From Pseudoxanthomonas sp. SE1 (GTDB taxonomy: Bacteria; Pseudomonadota; Gammaproteobacteria; Xanthomonadales; Xanthomonadaceae): DNA of 64,000 bases. This document shows, one piece after another, positions 8,149 to 15,189 of this stretch. The stretch's first letter is position 1, and the number at the start of each line of letters is the position of its first letter. A program made the position numbers and the translations under genes. Below the pieces are notes generated by a model. That model did no database searches and had not been told where the DNA came from. It saw nothing but the letters and a program-made list of their open reading frames with translations. The stretch covers positions 4,165,372 through 4,229,371 of the forward strand of contig NZ_CP113783.1 of assembly GCF_029542205.1 (NCBI RefSeq). The letters run 5' to 3'.

Positions 8149-10319
8149 CGCTCTCGGCGACCGACCGTCTGGCGCAGGTACGCCGGCATGCGCTGCTCGG
8201 CCAGGTGCTGCTGGGTGCGGCTATCCCGGTGGCGGTCGGCGGCGTGTTGTGGCGCGCCGCGTCGCCAGGTCTCGCGACCTGGATCGTCGCCATGGGCATC
8301 GCGCTGCTCGCGGTCCTCGCGTGGCGACGGACGCGCGCCTTCGACACCCCCTGGCTGGTGCGCCAGCTCGATGCGCGGCGCAAGGATCTCGACGACAGCG
8401 CCGACCTGCTGCTGACGCCGCCCGCTTCGTTGTCACCCCTGCAACAGTTGCAGCAGGCACGCGTGCGCGACCGTCTGCGCACGCGGCCGGCGCCGGACCT
8501 GCGTACCCCGTGGCCATGGGCGCGCATCGCGGCGCTGTGGATCGCGGCGACGGTCGTGATCGCAACCGCGCTGCTATGGCCCGGTCGTGCCGGCGAGCCC
8601 GGTGTGCTCCAGCCCTCGGACGAACCTGTCCCCACCACGCCCGGCATCCCGCACCTCGTGGCCCAGCGCCTGCATGTGGCCCCGCCCGCCTACACTGGCA
8701 TCGCAGCGCATGACGAGCCCTCGCTGGACGCGAAGGCCCCGGCCGGCTCGCGATTGGCGTGGACGCTGCGCTTCGATCCGCAACCGACCGCGGCGGCGCT
8801 GGTCTTCCACGACGGGCAGCGGATCGCGCTGGCCCGCGACGGCGATACCTGGCAGGCGACACGCGTGCTGGCGAAGTCGACCTTGTATCGCGTGGTTGCC
8901 GCCGGCACCGAGGGCCAACCGCCGACGAAGCTGCACCGGCTGGATGCGATCCTCGACCGCGTGCCGGAAGTGAAGGTGCTGGCCCCGGATCGCGGCCTCA
9001 GCCAGGTGACGGTGGGGCAGACACGGTGGCCGCTCGCTTTCGAGGCCCGCGACGACTACGGCATCACGCCCAGCGCCACGCTGAAGCTGACGCTCGCGCA
9101 AGGCAGCGGCGAGAACATCGCCTTCAAGGAACAGGTGATGACGCTGCGTGGCACAGGTCCGGCGACATCCCGTCGCTTCAGTGCGTCGCTCGACCTGAAG
9201 GCCCTCGGCATGGCCGTGGGCGACGACCTGATCGCACAGCTCACCGTGCACGACACCCGTTCGCCCTCACCACAGCGCGCGCAGAGTCCCGGGCTGATCC
9301 TGCGCTGGCCCGCCGACCTGGGCCAGGAGAGCACGGGGCTGGAAGGGCTGGTGAAGAAGGTGATGCCGGCCTACTTCCGCAGCCAGCGCCAGATCATCAT
9401 CGACGCAGAGGCCTTGCAGAAGCAGAAGCGCAGCCTGCCGGCGGAGCGCTTCGTCCAACGCTCCGACGCGATCGGCGTGGACCAGCGCATCCTGCGCCTG
9501 CGCTACGGCCAGTTCCTCGGCGAGGAAGCCGAAGGCGAGCCGCAACCGCCGCCGACCAACGATGCGGAGGACGGCCACACGGACGACGACGGCCACGACC
9601 ATGCCGGCGAATCCGCGCAGGCCGACGACGGCCATGGTCATGGCGAGGCCACCAGCGCGACCGGCGCCAGCTTCGGCCGCGAAGCCGACGTGCTGGAAGC
9701 CTACGGCCACACCCACGACCATGCCGAAGCCGCGACGCTGCTCGATCCGGAGACACGCGCCACCCTGAAGAAGGCGCTGGACCAGATGTGGCAATCGGAA
9801 CTGCACCTGCGCCAGGGCCACCCGGACCGGGCGCTGCCGTTCGCCTACAAGGCGCTGGAGTACATCAAGCAGGTGCAGCAGGCCACGCGCATCTACCTGG
9901 CGCGGGTGGGGCCGGAACTGCCACCGATCGACGAGACGCGCCGGCTCGGTGGCGACCGCACGGGCATCGCGCCGCGCGCGCTCGGACCACTCGCCCGCCC
10001 GCAGGAAGACGATGCGCCGGCACCAACGCGAGCCTGGTCTGCGCTGGCGAACGACCGCGTGCCCGTGGATGCCGCCAACCTTGATGCATTGCAGGCATGG
10101 CTGCGCAGCAACGAGGCGCGCGTGCCGGATGCGCTCGACCTGTTCGCCGCCATCGACGAAGTGCGCGGCGATCCGGCCTGCGCGCCCTGCCGGCAGCGCC
10201 TGCGAGCGCTCTTGTGGTCGGTCTCGGCGCAACCCCCTGCGCAGGTGCCGCGGCGCGATGGGGCGGATGAGACAGGGCGTCATTACCTGGATGCCTTGCA
10301 GCAGGAGCCGCCGCGATGA
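8145..10319 (+). CDS. DUF4175-like large membrane protein with His-rich insert
   Basis: The 724-residue protein starts at an ATG overlapping the previous stop by four bases. Two N-terminal hydrophobic segments (about residues 20-58 and 125-146) are followed by a large soluble region. This has beta-rich repeats with YGITPSATLKL and a helical part including LQKQKRSLPAERFVQRSD, as in DUF4175 proteins of MoxR clusters. An insert around residues 470-530 is rich in His, Asp and Gly (GHTDDDGHDHAGES, DDGHGHGEATS, YGHTHDHAE) and looks able to bind metal ions. Its role is unknown; the topology suggests an inner-membrane protein with a large periplasmic domain. Confidence 0.72.
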   Translation: MTLSATDRLAQVRRHALLGQVLLGAAIPVAVGGVLWRAASPGLATWIVAMGIALLAVLAWRRTRAFDTPWLVRQLDARRKDLDDSADLLLTPPASLSPLQQLQQARVRDRLRTRPAPDLRTPWPWARIAALWIAATVVIATALLWPGRAGEPGVLQPSDEPVPTTPGIPHLVAQRLHVAPPAYTGIAAHDEPSLDAKAPAGSRLAWTLRFDPQPTAAALVFHDGQRIALARDGDTWQATRVLAKSTLYRVVAAGTEGQPPTKLHRLDAILDRVPEVKVLAPDRGLSQVTVGQTRWPLAFEARDDYGITPSATLKLTLAQGSGENIAFKEQVMTLRGTGPATSRRFSASLDLKALGMAVGDDLIAQLTVHDTRSPSPQRAQSPGLILRWPADLGQESTGLEGLVKKVMPAYFRSQRQIIIDAEALQKQKRSLPAERFVQRSDAIGVDQRILRLRYGQFLGEEAEGEPQPPPTNDAEDGHTDDDGHDHAGESAQADDGHGHGEATSATGASFGREADVLEAYGHTHDHAEAATLLDPETRATLKKALDQMWQSELHLRQGHPDRALPFAYKALEYIKQVQQATRIYLARVGPELPPIDETRRLGGDRTGIAPRALGPLARPQEDDAPAPTRAWSALANDRVPVDAANLDALQAWLRSNEARVPDALDLFAAIDEVRGDPACAPCRQRLRALLWSVSAQPPAQVPRRDGADETGRHYLDALQQEPPR

Positions 10320-12145
10320 ATCTGTCCGCCACCCTGCCGCTGTTGCTCGCCGTACTGCTGACGCTCGCCGTGATGATGGCGTGGCTGCGCCTCGCACGGT
10401 GGCGTCGCAGCGCACCGCACGACCGCCGAGGTCCGCCGACGCGCTTCGTGTTGCTGTGCCTGCTGCAGCCGGTCGGTGCGCTGCTGCTCTACTTCACCCT
10501 GTTGCCTCCGCGACAGACCGTCGCCACGGGCTCGCTGGTGGTGATGACGTCGCGGGCGGACGATGTCGCCCTGCCCGCGACGCTGCAGGGCCAGCCGCGC
10601 GTCGTGTTGCCGGAAGCGCCAGCCAATGTCGATGCGGAGCGCGTGCCCGACCTCGGCACCGCGCTCCGTCGTCATCCGGAAGCGCAGGCGCTGCACATCG
10701 TCGGTGCAGGCCTGGAAGCACGCGACCGCGATGCGCTCGGCGACCGCGCAGTGACGTTCGCCGCTGCGCCGCTACCGCGCGGCATCATGCAGCTGGCACC
10801 GGCCGCGCCAGTCGCACCCGGCACCCCCTTCGTCGTCAGCGGTCGCGTGCACGACCTGCCGCAGGCGACGGTCGTGCTGCGCGATCCGGCCGGCCAGCGC
10901 ATCAGTACGACGACGCCGGATGCGCAGGGCGGCTTCCGCCTGGGCGGCCTGGCGCGCCTGCCGGGTCCGGCGCAGTTCCGCATCGAGGTGCTCGATGCGA
11001 AGCGTGCCGTCGTCGACACCGCGACCGTGCCGGTATGGACGCAGCCCACGCCTGCGCCGCGCGTGTGGGCACTGGCGGGAGCGCCCAATGCGGAGTGGAA
11101 GTACCTGCGCCGCTGGGCCACCGATGCCGGCATTCCGCTGCATCTGCAGGTCAGCCTGGGCGGCGGCCTGCAGCTGGGCGATACACCGCTGCCGATGACG
11201 GCCGATACGCTGCGTCGGTTCGACGTGGTGCTGCTGGATGCACGCAGCGCTGCGGCGCTCGGCGACGGCCAGCGCGCGGCGCTCATCGCGGCCATCCGCG
11301 ACGGCCTGGGCGTGCTGGTGCGTGCCGATGGCGCGCTGGCGCCAGGTGTGCAACGCCTGCTCGGCCTGTCGCTGGCCGGCAACGACGACACCGAATTCCA
11401 CCTGCCACGTCCGGCACCCGATGACGACGCCTGGCGCGCGCGCCGCGGCGCGGGCACCACGGAGGCGCCGGTCGATGCGGATGCCGTGCCGGCGGGACTG
11501 CCGACGCTGACGCGGCGGGCACTGCGGACGTCGTCGCCGGAGGCGATCGCGCTGCTGCGCGACGCGGACGGCACCGCGGTCGCCTGGTGGCGCGCGGCGG
11601 GCCGCGGGCGCATCGCGGCGTGGACGCCGATCGATACCTACAGGCTGGCGCTGTCCGGACATGCCGACGCCCATGGCGCGTTGTGGTCGCAGGCACTGGG
11701 CACGCTCGCGCGCACGACGACGGTCGCTGCTCTGGCGGTACCCGACGACGCCCGTATCTCGCAGCGCGTGGCGCTCTGTGGCCTCAACGACGGGGCGCAG
11801 GTGACCGCGCCGGATGGAACCCTCACCCGCGTGCCGCGCGATCCGGTCACCGGCACGGCCCGCTGCGGTGGTTTCTGGCCCCGCATGGCGGGCTGGCATC
11901 AGCTGACGTCGGGCGAAGCGGCTGCACCCTTCCACGTGCGTGCGGCAGGGGACGCACCCTCCCTGCATGCCATGGCCGTGCGCGAACAGACCGTGCGCCT
12001 GGCGGCAAGACCCTCGACGGGTCAGGTCGCCCCCGCGCTGGCAACGCAGGGGTCGCGTGGGGCCGCGTGGCCGTGGTTCCTCGGCTTCCTGCTCGCGGCC
12101 GGTCTGCTGTGGTGGCTGGAGCGCCGCCGTCCCGTGATCGGTTAA
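10316..12145 (+). CDS. Membrane protein with periplasmic domain, last gene of the MoxR cluster
   Basis: The 609-residue protein has an N-terminal helix, a second helix near residues 45-62 (VLLCLLQPVGALLLYFTLLP) and a C-terminal helix (WPWFLGFLLAAGLLWWLERRR). Between them lies a long soluble region with an immunoglobulin-like part (VVSGRVHDLPQATVVLRDPAG) and a Rossmann-like part (FDVVLLDARSAAALGDGQRAALIAAIRDGLGVLVRADG) that recalls glutamine-amidotransferase-like domains of other Bat-type clusters. It overlaps the DUF4175-like gene by four bases. No catalytic Cys-His pair is obvious. I cannot name its function; it likely completes an envelope complex with the preceding products. Confidence 0.7.
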   Translation: MNLSATLPLLLAVLLTLAVMMAWLRLARWRRSAPHDRRGPPTRFVLLCLLQPVGALLLYFTLLPPRQTVATGSLVVMTSRADDVALPATLQGQPRVVLPEAPANVDAERVPDLGTALRRHPEAQALHIVGAGLEARDRDALGDRAVTFAAAPLPRGIMQLAPAAPVAPGTPFVVSGRVHDLPQATVVLRDPAGQRISTTTPDAQGGFRLGGLARLPGPAQFRIEVLDAKRAVVDTATVPVWTQPTPAPRVWALAGAPNAEWKYLRRWATDAGIPLHLQVSLGGGLQLGDTPLPMTADTLRRFDVVLLDARSAAALGDGQRAALIAAIRDGLGVLVRADGALAPGVQRLLGLSLAGNDDTEFHLPRPAPDDDAWRARRGAGTTEAPVDADAVPAGLPTLTRRALRTSSPEAIALLRDADGTAVAWWRAAGRGRIAAWTPIDTYRLALSGHADAHGALWSQALGTLARTTTVAALAVPDDARISQRVALCGLNDGAQVTAPDGTLTRVPRDPVTGTARCGGFWPRMAGWHQLTSGEAAAPFHVRAAGDAPSLHAMAVREQTVRLAARPSTGQVAPALATQGSRGAAWPWFLGFLLAAGLLWWLERRRPVIG

Positions 12146-12204
12146 CGACTCTCGAATGTGAGATACGTAATCTTTCCTTCAGACCCATCCTTCCGGAGTT
12201 CCGC

Positions 12205-12570
12205 ATGATCCGAACGGCGATCCCCGCCCTGTTGCTGACCCTCTCGCTGGCCGCGTGTTCAGCGCCCGATACGGATGAGCAGACCGCCGCCGCGGAGCAG
12301 GCCCAGGCCGCCGCCAGCGAGGCCGCCACGCCACCGCCCGCGCAACCGGCACCGACCGAACTCGCCGGCACCTGCGACGACACCCAGGCGCAGTGGATCA
12401 TCGGCAAGACGCCCAGCGAGAAGGACATCGAGCAGGCGAAGACGGACAGCAAGTCGGATTCCGTGCGGGCCCTGAAGCCGGGCGACGCGGCGACGATGGA
12501 CTTCAATCCGGACCGCCTGAACATCATCCTCGACGACAAGGGCGCGGCGACGTCGGTCAACTGCGGCTGA
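12205..12570 (+). CDS. Lipoprotein with peptidase inhibitor I78 domain
   Basis: The 121-residue product has a signal peptide with lipobox (LTLSLAAC), an Ala/Pro/Gln-rich linker and a C-terminal domain typical of I78 inhibitors. That domain starts at CDDTQAQWIIGK, contains VRALKPGDAATMDFNPDRLNI, and ends at a final Cys-Gly that may pair with the first cysteine. I78 proteins inhibit serine proteases such as elastase. CGGAG precedes the ATG, and a strong hairpin terminator follows the stop. It lies 59 bases after the MoxR cluster and may be transcribed separately. A role protecting the envelope from host or self proteases is inferred. Confidence 0.82.
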   Translation: MIRTAIPALLLTLSLAACSAPDTDEQTAAAEQAQAAASEAATPPPAQPAPTELAGTCDDTQAQWIIGKTPSEKDIEQAKTDSKSDSVRALKPGDAATMDFNPDRLNIILDDKGAATSVNCG

Positions 12571-12597
12571 CGTCGCACGCATTGCCAGACAAACCTA

Positions 12598-12630
12598 CGC
12601 CGTCCGTCTTTCGCGGACGGCGTTTCTTTT
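12598..12630 (+). terminator. Rho-independent terminator after the I78 lipoprotein gene
   Basis: A 9-bp perfect stem (CGCCGTCCG / CGGACGGCG) with a 7-base loop is followed by TTTCTTTT. It ends the plus-strand transcript just before the convergent lipase gene. Confidence 0.9.
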
Positions 12631-12647
12631 ACGCCCCGGCTTACGCC

Positions 12648-14039
12648 TCACCTGGCCAGACCGTGTTCCGTCCTGCCGTGTAATTCGCCAACGGATGTGG
12701 CGCCTGGTCCTTCGTGCGAAGGCCCGATCCCGTTCTGCGCGAGCAGGCGCTCCTGGCCATTCTTCAACCAGGCTTCGGCTTCCGGCGAAGCATGCAGGCG
12801 CTCCATCGCAGCGCGGCAAGCATCTGCATCACCCCTCGACGCCGCTTCGAGCATGCGCGCCAGTGCCTCGCGGCCGCTTCCGGCCAACAGCGCATGGCCA
12901 GTCGCCGGAAACGTTGCTTCATGCGCCGGCTGCCGTGCTTCATGGCTCGCCAACGGAGGCTCGGGAGGCAACGCACGCTCGCCGAAGATGGGCAGCGGTT
13001 GCCGTTCACCCTGCTCCTGCCGGCGCACCGCTTCCTCGAACACCCCCACGATGCGGCTCATGTCATGTCGATCCAGCGCATCCACGCCGTGCTGACTGCC
13101 ATGTGCGATCGGGCCGACCAGATTGGCCAACCGCCCAAGACCGCTGGCCTTGAAGGCCTGGCCGGCCAGCGGCGTTTCGTTGATGCCTCCGCCGACCAGG
13201 CCGGCGACATAGCGCGCGTGTGATCCGAAACCTTCTCGCCCCTCCAGGCTGGATATCGACTGCGCTTCGCCGATATGGGGGCCGGTCTTGTGCGACACCA
13301 CGCTGTTGTTGACGGTGTAGTTGAGGAAGCCGCCATCGAACGCATCCGCCCGGAAGTCCGGAGCCTGCATCGGCGTCATCCGGTGCTCGCCAAGCCACTG
13401 CCGATACCCGTCCGACGCCACGATGTTGGCGGCCCCGGGCGCGTCAAAGGTGCGTCCGCCCCAGCCGAAGGTATGGCTGAGCACCTGCGCATGCGCACCG
13501 CCTGCCGAGTGGCCGGTCACCTCTATCCGGTAGCCCTGGCGGCCATAGGTGTCCTGCACGCCCTTGGCGAAGTCGAGCGCCTGCTGGAACTGCGGATCCC
13601 AGGCATCGCCTGGCAGCACCGCCTCCTGCAGGCGGGCCATCTGCGCCCGCGTGCGATCAGTGGCCGGCGCCGGCGCTCCCATCAGGTCGGGCAGCTCGCC
13701 ATCGCGGGCCACGGCGATGTTTGGGCCCTTCCAGTCCAGCGGATCGTCGCTGCCGCGGACGGCGATGACGATGTGCTTCTCGGCGTCGTTGGCGAAGGCA
13801 TGGATCACCAAGCCGCTGGTGGAATTATGGTCTCCGCTGTGTAGCAGCCTCCATCTCTGCGATCCGAGTGACTCGGCGAAGAGCTGCTCGTAATCCGGGT
13901 TGATGCGCTTATCAGCACTGTTGATGCCCGATTGGTCCAGGTAGCTTGCGCGACTGAAGCGCGCCATGACCAACTCTTTTCGGTAATCCACGCCACGTGT
14001 CCATTCGGCGGGGGTATCAGGAATTTCAAGATCATCCAT
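12648..14039 (-). CDS. Lipase-like alpha/beta hydrolase, candidate toxin/effector
   Basis: The 463-residue protein is set to start at the ATG at 14039 because AAGGAG lies 7 bases upstream; a longer frame to 14102 would overlap the lipoprotein gene. It looks like a class 3/DUF2974-type lipase: VIAVRGSDDP (oxyanion region, about residues 91-100), then GHSAG with the nucleophile at about Ser178. A likely acid is in RTFDAPGAAN and a candidate histidine in SHKTGPH. A 130-residue C-terminal tail, rich in Ala, Glu and Arg, has no recognised domain. There is no signal peptide, so export would need a dedicated secretion system. It follows a lipoprotein gene by 43 bases. The toxin/immunity reading is inference, and the known XVIPCD secretion motifs were not found. 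Confidence 0.72.
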   Translation of the reverse strand: MDDLEIPDTPAEWTRGVDYRKELVMARFSRASYLDQSGINSADKRINPDYEQLFAESLGSQRWRLLHSGDHNSTSGLVIHAFANDAEKHIVIAVRGSDDPLDWKGPNIAVARDGELPDLMGAPAPATDRTRAQMARLQEAVLPGDAWDPQFQQALDFAKGVQDTYGRQGYRIEVTGHSAGGAHAQVLSHTFGWGGRTFDAPGAANIVASDGYRQWLGEHRMTPMQAPDFRADAFDGGFLNYTVNNSVVSHKTGPHIGEAQSISSLEGREGFGSHARYVAGLVGGGINETPLAGQAFKASGLGRLANLVGPIAHGSQHGVDALDRHDMSRIVGVFEEAVRRQEQGERQPLPIFGERALPPEPPLASHEARQPAHEATFPATGHALLAGSGREALARMLEAASRGDADACRAAMERLHASPEAEAWLKNGQERLLAQNGIGPSHEGPGATSVGELHGRTEHGLAR

Positions 14040-14082
14040 GGCATAGCTCCTTGCTGACACCGCTTGTTTGATGCACGCGAGG

Positions 14083-14820
14083 TCATTCCTGACCCAGGTC
14101 ATACAGATCTATTCTGACTCGCGTGACGCCTTGTCTCCATAAGTGCGTAGTCTTGTGCTCGGGAAAGTCGTTGCAAATGAAAAGCGTGTCGCCGATACGC
14201 TTATCTGGCGGAATGCGATGGCACCGAACCTCCACCGGGATAGTCTCATCTGCATTGCTCAGGCGCCTGCTGCGCTCCTCCGTACATCGGGGATGGCCAG
14301 GCTCGCAGCGCGGCGCTGTGTCGTCCTTGCCCCTGATATCACCAACAACCAGTTGTCCGCCGCCAAGCAGCCCCTTGTGGGTCCACTCAAGCTCGGCAGG
14401 CTTTACGATGATCAGCGTGCCTGCATCGATGTTCCATCCACATCGCCCCGGCAGGTAGCGGTCCACCACCAGATCCGCTTCCCACGTCTCCCCCTTGCGA
14501 ACCGGGTAGATGTCGTAGGAGAACGCCTTTTCACCGCCTCCCTCCCAGAAGCCAGCATGATTCCAGCAGCCGCCTTCGCGATTGGTGGACAGGAAAGCGA
14601 CGCGGAAACGGAAGTCGAGCGTCTCTGGCGCACGGCCATACAGTCGGACGACGTGCGCCGGATAGGGATTCAGCGGCGGATCGGATGGCTCCACCTTCGA
14701 CGGCGCGACGATGCGGCCGACCGGTCCTGCGGTCTGGCAGGCTGCCAGCAGCGGCAACAATAATAGGGTCAGCGCTGCGGCCCTGGCGGCGGCATTTCGG
14801 TCCTGCTTGCACACTGACAC
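14083..14820 (-). CDS. Lipoprotein, candidate immunity protein for the downstream lipase
   Basis: The 245-residue product starts at a GTG preceded by AAGGAGG at ideal spacing. It has a signal sequence with lipobox (LLLLPLLAAC) and a mature domain with several cysteines (GGCWNHAGFWEGG, PGRCGWNID, APRCEPGHPRC, VRCHR, FICND), so disulphides are likely in the periplasm. I do not recognise the family. It lies directly upstream of, and probably in one transcript with, the lipase-like gene. In known type IV and type VI lipase effector pairs the immunity protein is often a periplasmic lipoprotein, which is the basis for the suggested role. Nothing in the sequence proves binding. Confidence 0.68.
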   Translation of the reverse strand: MSVCKQDRNAAARAAALTLLLLPLLAACQTAGPVGRIVAPSKVEPSDPPLNPYPAHVVRLYGRAPETLDFRFRVAFLSTNREGGCWNHAGFWEGGGEKAFSYDIYPVRKGETWEADLVVDRYLPGRCGWNIDAGTLIIVKPAELEWTHKGLLGGGQLVVGDIRGKDDTAPRCEPGHPRCTEERSRRLSNADETIPVEVRCHRIPPDKRIGDTLFICNDFPEHKTTHLWRQGVTRVRIDLYDLGQE

Positions 14821-14843
14821 GTGGAACCTCCTTGTCGCGTACA

Positions 14844-14860
14844 GGCCGGACGGTCCGGCC
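14844..14860. promoter_or_regulatory. 17-base perfect dyad upstream of the lipoprotein/lipase unit
   Basis: GGCCGGAC, one base, GTCCGGCC. It lies about 24 bases upstream of the lipoprotein start and just upstream of its ribosome site, so it could be an operator or an mRNA leader hairpin. No T-run follows on the gltB-facing strand. Confidence 0.45.
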
Positions 14861-15080
14861 GTGCGGAGTGACGTATTACCTCATCTGCCTTGGTGCATGC
14901 GTGAACATGGTCGCAGCGCTCTCTTCCTCCTGTTCTCCTCGCCGCAGCGAAGCGGACAGGGACATTCCTGGCGACCCCGGCTTCGGGGCGTCGGACGCCG
15001 TGCACCGCGATGCCGGAAAGTTAACCCATGCGCCCACAAAAAGTTGCCGTTGCAACCAACAAGTGGCGCTCAAAAGGTGT

Positions 15081-15098
15081 TGTTGCGGCGTCGCAACA
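15081..15098. promoter_or_regulatory. TGTTGCG-N4-CGCAACA dyad upstream of gltB
   Basis: Seven-base arms around a 4-base centre, with a half-site-like GTTGCAAC about 30 bases upstream. It sits about 90 bases before the gltB start, in the place expected for a regulator of glutamate synthase. The regulator is unknown. Confidence 0.45.
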
Positions 15099-15189
15099 TC
15101 TATGGTCTAGTCGGATTTCCGGTGACATTTCGAAGTGCCGCTGCGCGGGCAGGGCACGGTGTCGCCGTCACTCCGGTTTGAGGCAAGAC

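Larger units (their letters stand above)
14821..15189. other. Divergent intergenic region between the lipoprotein gene and gltB
   Basis: This 369-base gap is less GC-rich than its surroundings. It must hold the promoters of both neighbours. It contains a 17-base perfect dyad near the lipoprotein gene, a GTTGCAAC motif near 15051 and a TGTTGCG/CGCAACA dyad nearer gltB (listed separately). Frames running through it (for example a gltB extension to 15028) show no conservation and no ribosome site. Confidence 0.7.

Noticed and set aside
12648..14102. XVIPCD-type type IV secretion signal in the lipase tail
   Set aside because: The characteristic GLxRIDHV and FAxQGxxxD motifs were not seen; the tail remains unassigned.
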